Assembly: GCF_000763385.1 (NCBI RefSeq)
Contig: NZ_JQFA01000002.1
Coordinates: 3,720,001 to 3,784,000 of the forward strand
Direction of reading: 5' to 3'
From: Leptolyngbya sp. KIOST-1
Lineage (GTDB): Bacteria; Cyanobacteriota; Cyanobacteriia; Phormidesmidales; Phormidesmidaceae
DNA length: 64,000 bases
Shown here: positions 1 to 7,927 of the stretch, piece by piece
Layout: every line of letters starts with the position of its first letter
Position numbering within the stretch: the stretch's first letter is position 1
The notes under the pieces: generated by a model
The model's database searches: none
What the model saw: only the letters and a program-made list of their open reading frames with translations
What the model was told of the DNA's origin: nothing
Program-made: the position numbers and the translations under genes

Positions 1-1
1 C

Positions 2-805
2 ATTGAGTCCCTCACTAAGCGCTATCCCACCGGGGATATTGCCCTGCAATCGGTCAACCTGGAGGTGCCAGATGGTCAGGTTATGGCCCTGATTGGCCCC
101 TCTGGTGCCGGTAAGAGCACCCTAATTCGCTGCATCAACCGTCTGGTGGAGCCCACCAGCGGTCAGATTTACCTGAAGGAACTGGAGCTCACCCGTCTGG
201 GCTCGGCCCAACTGCGGCGGGCGCGGCGGCGCATGGCCATGATCTTTCAGGAATACGCCCTGGTGGAGCGGCTGACCGTGATGGAGAATGTGCTGTCGGG
301 CCAGTTGGGCTACGTCAACTTTTGGCAAAGCTGGTTCCGTAAGTTTCCCCAGGGCACGGTGGACGAAGCCTTTCGGCTACTAGACCGGGTTGGTCTGGGC
401 CAGTTTCCGGACAAGCGCGCCGATGCCCTCTCCGGTGGACAGCGGCAGCGGGTGGGCATTGCCCGGGCGCTGCTGCAAAATCCTGACATTTTGCTGGTGG
501 ACGAGCCCACCGCCAGCCTCGACCCCAAAACCGCCCGCCAGATCATGCGACTGATCTGTGAGCTGGCCCAGGAGCGGGGGCTATCGGTGATCATCAACAT
601 TCACGATGTGCCTCTGGCCCAGCGGTTTGCCCAGCGGATTGTCGGCCTCCAGGCGGGAGAAATTGTCTACGATGGCCCCCCCAGCGGCCTTACGGAGCGC
701 ACCCTGACCCAAATCTATGGGGAAGAAGACTGGAACGCGGCGACAGAGTCCGATGAAGCGCCGTCGTCGATGCTGGCTGGCACAGCCGGGGAGCGTCAGC
801 CATGA
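2..805 (+). CDS. phnC: Phosphonate-type ABC transporter ATP-binding protein, 5' end outside window
   Basis: ATPase of a phosphonate/phosphite-class importer that hydrolyses ATP at the inner face of the membrane. The frame is open to the left edge: codons before the GTG at 65 already read like the family N-terminus ([12 protein letters not shown]), so the gene starts outside the window. Visible motifs are Walker A GPSGAGKS (near 95-118), signature LSGGQRQR (near 427-450), Walker B ILLVDEP (near 490-510) and the switch His in NIHD. The stop overlaps the next start (ATGA), so the gene is translationally coupled to two PhnE permeases. The binding protein PhnD is expected upstream. The true substrate (phosphonate, phosphite or another oxyanion) cannot be told from the ATPase. 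Confidence 0.9.
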   Translation: MESLTKRYPTGDIALQSVNLEVPDGQVMALIGPSGAGKSTLIRCINRLVEPTSGQIYLKELELTRLGSAQLRRARRRMAMIFQEYALVERLTVMENVLSGQLGYVNFWQSWFRKFPQGTVDEAFRLLDRVGLGQFPDKRADALSGGQRQRVGIARALLQNPDILLVDEPTASLDPKTARQIMRLICELAQERGLSVIINIHDVPLAQRFAQRIVGLQAGEIVYDGPPSGLTERTLTQIYGEEDWNAATESDEAPSSMLAGTAGERQP

Positions 806-1608
806 CCCAGGCCACCGTAGCGGGGCGGCGATGGTCGCCCCCTAACCTGATTAAGAACCCCTGGCTGCGCTGGGGCTTGCTGATTGGCGCGATCGTTTAT
901 ATCGTGCTGGCGGTGCAGTCCGTGGAGGTAAACCCAGCCCGGATTGCCCGGGGGATGGAGCGGGGGGTTCAGATTCTGGCGGGCTTTATCCAGCCCAATT
1001 TCGTGAGCCGTCGCACCAACATTATCAATGGCTTGATTGAAAGTCTGGTGATGACGGTGGTGGCTACGGCCATCGGCGTGGTGATTTCGGTGCCCATTGG
1101 CATTGGCGGTGCCCGCAACCTGGTGCCCCTGTCGGTCTACCTGGTGTGTCGATTGGTCATTGCCCTATCGCGCACCTTCCAAGAGGTGATCATCGCCATT
1201 TTGTTTGTGGTGATGCTGGGGTTTGGGCCGCTGGCGGGGGTGATGACCCTGGTGTTTGGCAGCATTGGCTTTGTCTCCAAGCTATTGGCAGAGGACATTG
1301 AGGAAATTGACGCTGACCAAGTGGAGGCGATGCGTGCCACCGGGGCCTCCTGGATACAGATGCTGACCTATGGGGTGCTGCCCCAGGTACTGCCCCGGCT
1401 CGTAGGGCTCTCCCTCTATCGGTTTGACATCAACCTCAGGGAGTCGGCCGTGATTGGCATTGTCGGGGCGGGGGGCATTGGTGCCACCCTCAACACCGCC
1501 ATCCAGCGGTATGAGTACAACACGGCGTCGGCCATTTTGCTGCTGATCATTGCCCTGGTGATGGCGACGGAATTGGTGTCCAGTGCGGTGCGCGAGAGGT
1601 TGCAGTAA
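802..1608 (+). CDS. phnE: Phosphonate-type ABC transporter permease, first copy
   Basis: Inner-membrane permease of the PhnE/BPD_transp_1 family, 268 aa, forming half of the channel served by the upstream ATPase. The protein has a basic N-terminal stretch, a first hydrophobic segment at about residues 24-41 and several further helices. The cytoplasmic EAA loop that docks with the ATPase is visible as EAMRATGA followed by a LPQVLP stretch. The start overlaps the phnC stop by four bases and its own stop overlaps the next start (TAATG), so the three genes form one tight operon. Two dissimilar permeases in tandem suggest a heterodimeric channel, an arrangement known for this transporter class. 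Confidence 0.9.
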   Translation: MTQATVAGRRWSPPNLIKNPWLRWGLLIGAIVYIVLAVQSVEVNPARIARGMERGVQILAGFIQPNFVSRRTNIINGLIESLVMTVVATAIGVVISVPIGIGGARNLVPLSVYLVCRLVIALSRTFQEVIIAILFVVMLGFGPLAGVMTLVFGSIGFVSKLLAEDIEEIDADQVEAMRATGASWIQMLTYGVLPQVLPRLVGLSLYRFDINLRESAVIGIVGAGGIGATLNTAIQRYEYNTASAILLLIIALVMATELVSSAVRERLQ

Positions 1609-2420
1609 TGCCGGTTTTAGAAAAAAACGGTCAGAAAATTTGGCAAAAGCGCGACCGCACCCAGGCGCTGTTGAGCTGGTTGGGCAGGCTGGGGGGCGTG
1701 GCCGTGGTGCTGTTCTGCTGGCAGGTGATTGCCGACAACACCAACTGGAGCTTTGTGGCCGATGCCCCGGAACAGGCCAGCAATATGATTGCCCGAGGCA
1801 TTCCCCCCAACTGGGGGTATCTCAATACTCTGTGGCAGCCCCTCTGGGACACCCTCAACATTGCCACCCTGGGAACGCTGTTGGGGGTTGCAGTCGCGAT
1901 TCCCACCGCGTTTCTGGCCGCCCGCAACACCACCCCCCACCCCCTGGTGCGCTACGTTGCCCTGCTGGTTATTGTGGGCTCCCGTTCGGTCAATTCTCTG
2001 ATTTGGGCGCTGCTGCTGGTGGTGGTGCTGGGGCCGGGGGTACTGGCCGGAATTTTGGCTATTGGCCTGCGCTCGATTGGCTTCACCGGCAAGCTGTTCT
2101 ACGAAGCGATCGAGGAAATCGACCCCAAGCCGGTGGAGGCGGTGGCCGCCACCGGGGCCAGTGCCGCCCAGGTGCTGAGCTATGGCTTTTGGCCCCAGGT
2201 GATGCCCAGCATCTTTGGCGTCAGCGTCTACCGCTGGGACATCAACATCCGCGAGTCCACCGTGGTGGGACTGGTCGGCGCGGGGGGCATCGGCATCCAG
2301 CTCCAGGCGTCGATTAACATCCTGCGCTGGAGCCAGGTGAGCATGATTCTGGTAGTGGTGTTTTTGACCGTTTTCGTCAGCGAGTGGGTGTCTGCCCAGG
2401 TGCGACGCCTGCTGATTTAA
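1608..2420 (+). CDS. phnE: Phosphonate-type ABC transporter permease, second copy
   Basis: Second PhnE-family permease, 270 aa, homologous to its neighbour but clearly diverged. Its EAA loop reads EAVAATGA and ends in FWPQVMP. The C-terminal half shares the pattern RWDINIRES followed by a glycine-rich VGAGGIG segment, which is typical of PhnE. The start ATG overlaps the preceding TAA by one base. It is the last gene of the visible operon. No clear intrinsic terminator follows before the rplU promoter. Confidence 0.9.
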   Translation: MPVLEKNGQKIWQKRDRTQALLSWLGRLGGVAVVLFCWQVIADNTNWSFVADAPEQASNMIARGIPPNWGYLNTLWQPLWDTLNIATLGTLLGVAVAIPTAFLAARNTTPHPLVRYVALLVIVGSRSVNSLIWALLLVVVLGPGVLAGILAIGLRSIGFTGKLFYEAIEEIDPKPVEAVAATGASAAQVLSYGFWPQVMPSIFGVSVYRWDINIRESTVVGLVGAGGIGIQLQASINILRWSQVSMILVVVFLTVFVSEWVSAQVRRLLI

Positions 2421-2441
2421 CCCTACGGATTGAACTCCCCC

Positions 2442-2471
2442 TTGACAGAGCGGGGATCGACTCGGAATAAT
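2442..2471 (+). promoter_or_regulatory. Predicted sigma-70 promoter of rplU-rpmA
   Basis: A consensus -35 box TTGACA lies at 2442-2447. An AT-rich -10 (GAATAA/AATAAT, 2465-2471) follows after 17-18 bases. It lies 110 bases upstream of rplU. Confidence 0.6.
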
Positions 2472-2579
2472 GGAAGACTGTGTTTATACGCTCGGATCAG
2501 GTTCCTAAGGCTAACGCCTCCCTGCGGGGAGCCCTGCTGGGGTCAGTTGGCACCTGTACGGCGGTTATGAGGTAAAGAA
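2472..2579 (+). promoter_or_regulatory. rplU 5' leader with hairpin, possible L21 leader
   Basis: The roughly 100-base leader between the predicted promoter and rplU contains a CTCCC/GGGAG hairpin (2518-2531) and G-rich segments. L21 leaders exist in other bacteria as autoregulatory RNAs. Whether this is one is only inferred from its position. The rplU ribosome-binding site is the GAGGTAAAG just before 2580. Confidence 0.3.
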
Positions 2580-2987
2580 ATGACGTACGCAATTGTTGAA
2601 GCGGGTGGAACGCAGCTGCGGGTGGAGCCGGGCCGCTTTTACGACATCAACCGCCTGGCCCTAGAGGTGGATGATACGGTTACCCTGGATCGGGTGCTGT
2701 TTGTCGATAGCGACGGCGAAGCGCTGGTGGGTCAGCCTGTGGTTGAAGGGGCGACGGTCACCGGCAGCGTGGTCAGCCACCTGCGGGGCAAAAAGATCAT
2801 CGTCTACAAGATGCAGCCCAAGAAGAAGACCCGTAAGAAGCAGGGTCATCGCCAGGAGCTCACCCGCGTGATGATCAACACCATTGAGGTGAACGGCAAG
2901 GCCGTCGCAGGCACCGCCGCCACCGCTTCAGCCGCCGAGGCCGACGAGTCCGGGGCCGAGACAGTGGAGAGCGCCGCCGACAGTTAG
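2580..2987 (+). CDS. rplU: 50S ribosomal protein L21 with C-terminal extension
   Basis: Large-subunit protein L21, which binds 23S rRNA. The first ~102 residues follow the family from [12 protein letters not shown] to the basic [16 protein letters not shown] signature. A GAGG ribosome-binding site precedes the ATG. The protein is 135 aa against about 103 in most bacteria. The extra tail (from about residue 105) is rich in Ala, Glu and Ser, as in several cyanobacterial L21 proteins. Followed 46 bases later by rpmA, the normal partner. Confidence 0.97.
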   Translation: MTYAIVEAGGTQLRVEPGRFYDINRLALEVDDTVTLDRVLFVDSDGEALVGQPVVEGATVTGSVVSHLRGKKIIVYKMQPKKKTRKKQGHRQELTRVMINTIEVNGKAVAGTAATASAAEADESGAETVESAADS

Positions 2988-3033
2988 GTCTTTAGCGCTA
3001 GAGTAGATACTAGGTAGGTTAAGGAAAAAGGTC

Positions 3034-3312
3034 ATGGCTCACAAGAAAGGCACAGGCAGTACCCGGAACGGACGCGACTCAAACGCTAAGCGCCTGGGCG
3101 TGAAGCGCTACGGTGGCGAAGTCGTCACTGCGGGCAATATTTTGATCCGTCAGCGGGGCACCAAAATTCACCCCGGTGAGAATGTCGGTCGCGGTGGCGA
3201 CGACACCCTGTTTGCCCTGGTGGATGGGGTTGTCACCTTTGAGCGGCGCGGCAAAACTGGCAAGAAAGTCAGCGTTTACCCCGCTTCGGTTCCGGTGGCG
3301 GCACAGGCCTAG
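3034..3312 (+). CDS. rpmA: 50S ribosomal protein L27
   Basis: L27, 92 aa, whose flexible N-terminus reaches the peptidyl-transferase centre. The protein starts [17 protein letters not shown] with no cleavable Firmicute-type leader, and holds the basic GVKRYGGE and [14 protein letters not shown] segments of the family. An AAGGAAAAAGG ribosome-binding region precedes the ATG. Cotranscribed with rplU and followed by a strong terminator. Confidence 0.97.
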   Translation: MAHKKGTGSTRNGRDSNAKRLGVKRYGGEVVTAGNILIRQRGTKIHPGENVGRGGDDTLFALVDGVVTFERRGKTGKKVSVYPASVPVAAQA

Positions 3313-3380
3313 GGGGCAAAGTCCGGGGGCACCTGTCGGCTGCGCCAGCTCTTGCGCTCCTACAGGTACTCAATCCTGAC

Positions 3381-3430
3381 CTCAGCAATAAAAAAGCTCC
3401 TCGTCACTGAGGAGCTTTTTATTGCTGAGT
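3381..3430. terminator. Bidirectional intrinsic terminator after rpmA
   Basis: A near-perfect 21-bp inverted repeat with a 6-base loop (3403-3408). The inner arms are AAAAAGCTCCTC and GAGGAGCTTTTT, giving a U-run on both strands. It separates rpmA from the convergent gene ending at 3437. Confidence 0.9.
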
Positions 3431-3436
3431 TAGCGT

Positions 3437-3877
3437 TTAGTCGAGGTAGCCCATCAGAATCGAGACCGGAGGATCAACGACGTCGTTGGAGGCAATGGGG
3501 CGATCGCCGGGCAGGGTGTGAATATCGGCAATGTGTAGGGTGCTCACGGCCACCGGGCGGTGTCCGGGCAGTGTTTCGGTCGTGGCAATCTCAAAGGTGT
3601 TGCTACCAATCGGGCGAGCGCCAGCCCGATCGAGGGTGCCTACCACCTCAAAGGTGGCCAGGGCAATGGGGCGGTGGTTGGGCAGGGTGTCGGTTTCGAC
3701 AACGCGGGTGTTGTCAGCCAGCACCAGAACGTCGCCATTATCAGGGCTAGCCTTCACCAAGCCGCCGCCAGCGGAGGCGTTACGCTTGGTGCGGTTGCCC
3801 CGACTAGAACGGCTGTTACTGGCTTCCTTTTCAGGGGTATCGGCACTACCGTTGCTAGAGTCGTTGGTCGTGGTCAT
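3437..3877 (-). CDS. Repeat-containing cyanobacterial hypothetical protein
   Basis: 146-aa soluble protein of unknown function. After a hydrophilic Ser/Asn/Lys-rich N-terminus (residues 1-45), the rest consists of about four units of 20-25 residues built on the pattern T-L-P-x-x-R-P-I/V-A (TLPNHRPIA, GARPIGSN, TLPGHRPVA, TLPGDRPIA), each followed by a short predicted beta strand. The spacing suggests a small beta-repeat fold. It converges on rpmA across the shared terminator. I recognise the pattern only as a cyanobacterial conserved hypothetical and assign no function. Confidence 0.75.
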   Translation of the reverse strand: MTTTNDSSNGSADTPEKEASNSRSSRGNRTKRNASAGGGLVKASPDNGDVLVLADNTRVVETDTLPNHRPIALATFEVVGTLDRAGARPIGSNTFEIATTETLPGHRPVAVSTLHIADIHTLPGDRPIASNDVVDPPVSILMGYLD

Positions 3878-4178
3878 AGGGAAAAGTCCTTATTGCTGCA
3901 AACAGCCGCCCAGGGGGCGAAATGTTGGGGTAACTATGAAAGGAAGTTAATAATCTAGAGCTTGCCCGGGCGCATGGTGCCGATGGGCAACCCCGCCATG
4001 AACAGAACTATTAAGTAAATATTATACTTTGAGTGTTACCCTATCGAGTTTACGAAAGATTATTGGCTCCATAAGAGATTCATACTGGGCCAGGCTGGGT
4101 TAGACCTGGGGACAGCGCAGGCCATGGGCAGGGGCACCTCCCGTACGCCTACATCCCCATATACCTATACCAATGATC

Positions 4179-4184
4179 TATAAT
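4179..4184 (+). promoter_or_regulatory. -10 box of ssrA
   Basis: A perfect TATAAT sits 23 bases before the mature tmRNA 5' end. No good -35 is visible at the usual distance. Confidence 0.5.
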
Positions 4185-4206
4185 TAATCCAGAGGGTTCT
4201 ATACAG

Positions 4207-4607
4207 GGGGCTGTAACGGTTTCGACGTTTTGACGAAAGTCACGCTGTGATGCAGGCCGAGAGGGAGTCCACTCTCGCAAATCAAGGCTCAAACCAAACG
4301 TAACTGCGAACACTATCGTTCCTTTTGCTCGTAAAGCTGCACCTGTTGCCGCTTAATCTAAACCTGTTTTAGATCTAACCTAGTTAGCGAGCGTTCATAG
4401 TTTGACTCCGTTAAGAGCTATGGACAAACCCCAACGGATGCGTCAATGAATTTCCTCTGGTGAATCCATTGACAAAGACTTAGCCAGAGCATCCCGCCGT
4501 CCGGGATAAGTGGCGGTTCCGGCCCTGAGGGTTAGAGGGGCTAAGCCTGTGAATGAGTGGTGTGTTAATACTCAGAGCGGACACGGGTTCGACTCCCGTC
4601 AGCTCCA
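4207..4607 (+). ncRNA. ssrA: tmRNA, one-piece
   Basis: Transfer-messenger RNA that rescues stalled ribosomes. The 5' end GGGGCTGTAACGG pairs with the 3' end CAGCTCC, followed by an encoded CCA. The T-arm is GGGTTCGACTCCC (4585-4597). The resume codon is GCG at 4306 and the tag reads ANTIVPFARKAAPVAA with the stop TAA at 4354-4356. The tag is the cyanobacterial type and is not permuted into two pieces. Confidence 0.96.
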
Positions 4608-4635
4608 TTACCCCATACCAAGACCCATAGCATTT

Positions 4636-4690
4636 AGCCCGATTGGCCCTCAGCTTCGCTGTTGTTCCAGATCGGGCTTCTATTTATCTG
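4636..4690 (+). terminator. Terminator-like hairpin after ssrA
   Basis: AGCCCGAT (4636-4643) pairs with ATCGGGCT (4671-4678), with a T-rich tract after it. Confidence 0.55.
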
Positions 4691-4738
4691 AGCGCAGTAT
4701 AAATTCTGTGTTCGATTATTAAATATCTTTCCAACTGA

Positions 4739-4763
4739 GAGACCCAATGTTGGGTCTCTTTTT
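4739..4763 (+). terminator. Intrinsic terminator
   Basis: GAGACCCA (4739-4746), a four-base loop, TGGGTCTC (4751-4758), then TTTTT. A textbook terminator, probably the main stop for ssrA transcription. Confidence 0.85.
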
Positions 4764-4877
4764 GCATCTGCCTATACTGAGTAAGCAGCCCGGTCGAAGG
4801 CTGTGTTGCCCCCAGAATAAGCCATTTCGCGAATGCTATCTCAGCTTCGTCACTATTTATCAGACCTATTCAGAACA

Positions 4878-5036
4878 ATGCGGTTTCCCATCCTGCCCTA
4901 TCTTTATCAACCCGTTTTTTCACGCCATTACAAAACTGTCTATAATCCCTGGCGGTTTTGGCACTTGCACCAGGTGCGCTTCCTGGAGCGCTGCTGGCTG
5001 CGAGAGTACCGGCCAGAACAGCACCACAGTTCCTGA
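4878..5036 (+). CDS. Small basic, aromatic-rich hypothetical protein
   Basis: A 52-residue ORF starting MRFPILPYLYQPVF, very rich in Arg, Trp, Tyr and His (YNPWRFWHLHQVRFLERCW). Composition and third-position GC resemble coding DNA, and it fills an otherwise empty 400-base gap before mgtE. An in-frame start exists at 4833. No family is recognised, so it could also be chance. Conservation in related genomes would decide. Confidence 0.35.
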   Translation: MRFPILPYLYQPVFSRHYKTVYNPWRFWHLHQVRFLERCWLREYRPEQHHSS

Positions 5037-5181
5037 ACGACGTTGGCCCTGGACAACAACCGCTGGGCCAGGGCCGTATTTCAGCGCGACAATAACCCGC
5101 CCCAGGGTTGGTATCTAATCTCACTAGCCTCGGCTACTGTTTTAACGTACTCTGACACCGTCAGAACGTTAGAGCTAGGCC

Positions 5182-6570
5182 ATGGAATCCACCCAGACCA
5201 CAGAATCGCGATCGCCCAGGGAACTCCGCGATATCGTCACTGCGCAGCTGCTCCTGCTGATTGATCAGCGGAACCTGGAGGGGGCGAAGGCGCTGCTGGT
5301 ACCCGTTAAGGCGGTAGATGTTGCCGATGCCATTGAGGGTTTACCCCAGAATATGCAGCTGGTCGCCTTTCGACTGCTGCCCCGGGCCAAGGCGGTCGAG
5401 GTATACGAATATTGCTCCACTGAGGTGCAGGAGTCACTGATTCAAGAGTTTCAGGACCAAGAAATTCTTGACATTGTCGATACGATGGCCCCCGACGATC
5501 GGGCCAGGCTGTTCGATGAGCTGCCGCCTCAGATGGTGCGGCGGATTTTGGCCCAGCTTACTCCCGAGGAGCGCCAGACCACCGCCCAACTGCTGGGCTA
5601 CCAGCCTGAGACCGCCGGTCGATTGATGACCCCGGAGTATATTTCCCTGGGGGAATCTCTGACGGTGGCTGAGGCGAGTGAAGCGATGCGGGTGCTGGCC
5701 CGCGATCGCGAAGTCAGCTACTACATCTACGTGACCGATGCAGGGCAGACCCTGACCGGGGTGATTTCGCTGCGTGATTTGCTCTTGGCGGATCCGTCCC
5801 AACTCCTAGAGCAGGTAATGAACCGGGACGTGATCTATGCCCAGACCGATACTGATCAAGAAGAAGCCGCCCAGCTGATTCAGCGCTACGACCTGGCGGC
5901 GCTGCCGATTGTCGATCGCGAGCGCACCCTGGTTGGTGTCATCACCGTAGACGATGCCATGGATGTGCTGCAGATTGAGGCGACCGAGGACATTTACACG
6001 ATGGGGGCGGTGCGATCGGAGGGGAAGAGCTATTTTCAGTCGAATCTGCTGTCGATCACCCGTAAGCGTATTCCCTGGCTGGCGGTGCTGCTGTTGACCA
6101 ATGCCCTGACCATTTTTGTGATGAGCAACTTTGAGGAAATCCTCGACGAGGTGGTGGCCCTGGCCTTCTTTACGCCGCTGCTGATCGACACCGGCGGCAA
6201 CGTAGGAGCCCAGTCCTCGACGGTGGTGATTCGCGCCCTCAGCACCGACGAACTCAAGCACCGCAAGACCCTCTGGGTGATTCTGCGAGAGGCCGTTGCC
6301 GGAAGTATGCTGGGCATTTTGCTCGGCATCGCGGTGATTGTGCTGGCCTACGTGCTCATGGGCCAGGTGGAGATCGGCATCACCGTCGGCATCAGCCTGC
6401 TGTGCATCGCCATCATTGCCGCCACCACGGGGGCCGGGTTGCCGTTTTTGTTCAATGCCATGGGCTTCGACCCGGCGCTGATGTCGGCGCCCTTCATCAC
6501 TACCGTAGTGGATATTTTGGGGATCTTTATCTACCTCAGCATTGCTACGGCGTTCCTTGGCATTAGCTAG
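5182..6570 (+). CDS. mgtE: Magnesium transporter MgtE
   Basis: 462-aa Mg2+ channel/transporter of the inner membrane. In order it has a cytoplasmic MgtE N domain (about 10-135, alpha-helical DELPPQMVRRILAQL type), two CBS domains (about 140-265) that sense cytosolic Mg2+, a connecting helix, and five membrane helices (about 285-460). The pore region contains the conserved DTGGNVGAQSS motif, and the last helix holds VDILGIFIYLSIA. Its length is normal for the family. The ATG at 5182 is the first in frame. The stop overlaps the convergent lipid-kinase gene by four bases. Confidence 0.95.
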   Translation: MESTQTTESRSPRELRDIVTAQLLLLIDQRNLEGAKALLVPVKAVDVADAIEGLPQNMQLVAFRLLPRAKAVEVYEYCSTEVQESLIQEFQDQEILDIVDTMAPDDRARLFDELPPQMVRRILAQLTPEERQTTAQLLGYQPETAGRLMTPEYISLGESLTVAEASEAMRVLARDREVSYYIYVTDAGQTLTGVISLRDLLLADPSQLLEQVMNRDVIYAQTDTDQEEAAQLIQRYDLAALPIVDRERTLVGVITVDDAMDVLQIEATEDIYTMGAVRSEGKSYFQSNLLSITRKRIPWLAVLLLTNALTIFVMSNFEEILDEVVALAFFTPLLIDTGGNVGAQSSTVVIRALSTDELKHRKTLWVILREAVAGSMLGILLGIAVIVLAYVLMGQVEIGITVGISLLCIAIIAATTGAGLPFLFNAMGFDPALMSAPFITTVVDILGIFIYLSIATAFLGIS

Positions 6571-7871
6571 ACCGTTTTTAAGGGCGCAAACACGGTCAGC
6601 GCCTGGGGTAGGCACTCAAACACCATGGGGTTGGCCTCTAGAATTTCACCATCGATCACCAACTTTTGCGGGGGGTCGGTGGTGATTTTGATCCGGTTGG
6701 TGCGCAGGGAGGTAATATCGTCACGCTGGGTAGGATTGCCCCAGGCGGCCGCGGCCATCAGGGAGGCCAGGGCATTGATACCCTGGAGGCGCGTGGTGCT
6801 GGTGGCGATGGTCACCTCCAGCAGCCCGTCGTCGGGAATTACTTCGCCCAGCCCCTGGGCCAGCACCGAGGTCGGTGGAGCCACGTTGGCAATGGTGATG
6901 GCGGGCGTGGTCACCGTGGACTCTTCCCCCTCAATTTCTAGGGTGGCGGTGAAGGGGGCGGCGGCGGCCAGCTGCCGCACCCCAGAGAGCACGTAGGCGA
7001 GGTTGCCCAACTCGTTTTTGAGCTGACGGCTGGCCCCGTCGACCATGCCGGCCTCAAACCCCACCCCGGCTAGCAAAATCATTGGGATGTCGTTGCAGCG
7101 GGCGGCGTCGATGACGTGGGTGTTGCCAGCCAGAATCGTCTCACAGGCGGCTCGCAGGTTGGTGGGTATGCCCAGCCCTACGGAAAAGGCGTTGGCCGTG
7201 CCCCGGGGAATGACCCCCAGGGGAATGCCGGTGCCGATGGTGGCTCCGGCCACCGCAGACACGGTACCGTCGCCGCCGGAGGCAATGATCAGGCTGCGGC
7301 CCAGGTCGTGCTCATTTTTGGAAAGGATATGGTCGATAATCTCGCGAGCCTGGTCGGCGGGCTCAAGCTCGGGCTGGGTCATGATCACATTGACCAGGAT
7401 CTGTGGTTCCAGCACCTCTTTGATCAGGGCCAGGTCGGTGTTGGGATTGCCCTGGCCGGCCACGGGGTTAAAAATCAGGTAGGCAATCTGGCTTTCAACC
7501 ATCCCGCGCAGCAGTAGCGTGGCCGATATGTCGTTGAGGGCAATGGGAATGCCCTGAATCTGGCAGGCCCGCAGCACCAGGGTAAAGCTGGGGAACCCCG
7601 TGGCGATCGCCTCGGGATCGGTAAAGAAAATCACCCCGGCCACATTGCCCGCCAGGATCTGGGCCGACAGCTCAATGTCGCCGCCCTGGCTCGCGTCTTT
7701 GAGGAGCAGCAGGTCGATGGCGGTGGCCTCCCAGCTCTGTTCAATTGCCTCGGCCAGATCCGCCGCCGCAATGATTTGAAAGTGGGTCAGAACCCGCTGA
7801 TGCTTGGAAAGCCAGGCCACAACGGTGTCTAACTGGTTGGCGTGGGCGAGAATAGCGAGGGTGCTGGGCAT
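6567..7871 (-). CDS. Lipid/diacylglycerol kinase family protein with N-terminal methylglyoxal-synthase-like domain
   Basis: 434 aa, two domains. Residues 1-125 fold like methylglyoxal synthase (AHANQLD start, GGDIELSAQIL, FFTDP, IPIALNDISATLLL). Residues 128-434 are a YegS/DagK-type lipid kinase with the nucleotide motif GGDGT at 199-203 and PRGTANAF. The kinase would phosphorylate a lipid at the membrane. In the first domain, alignment from memory to E. coli MgsA keeps the first catalytic Asp (D65 here), but His98 and Asp101 correspond to Gly92 and Ser95, so synthase activity is doubtful. The MGS-kinase pairing is known in cyanobacteria. Whether the domain is now regulatory is inference. Confidence 0.85.
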   Translation of the reverse strand: MPSTLAILAHANQLDTVVAWLSKHQRVLTHFQIIAAADLAEAIEQSWEATAIDLLLLKDASQGGDIELSAQILAGNVAGVIFFTDPEAIATGFPSFTLVLRACQIQGIPIALNDISATLLLRGMVESQIAYLIFNPVAGQGNPNTDLALIKEVLEPQILVNVIMTQPELEPADQAREIIDHILSKNEHDLGRSLIIASGGDGTVSAVAGATIGTGIPLGVIPRGTANAFSVGLGIPTNLRAACETILAGNTHVIDAARCNDIPMILLAGVGFEAGMVDGASRQLKNELGNLAYVLSGVRQLAAAAPFTATLEIEGEESTVTTPAITIANVAPPTSVLAQGLGEVIPDDGLLEVTIATSTTRLQGINALASLMAAAAWGNPTQRDDITSLRTNRIKITTDPPQKLVIDGEILEANPMVFECLPQALTVFAPLKTV

Positions 7872-7927
7872 GGGGGGATCTCAAGTGTTCACCAATGCTA
7901 GCACCCGGCTCTGGCCTGCGCGGGCAT

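Noticed and set aside
5806-6615. Minus-strand ORF opposite mgtE
   Set aside because: Asn/Gln/His-rich antisense of a certain gene.
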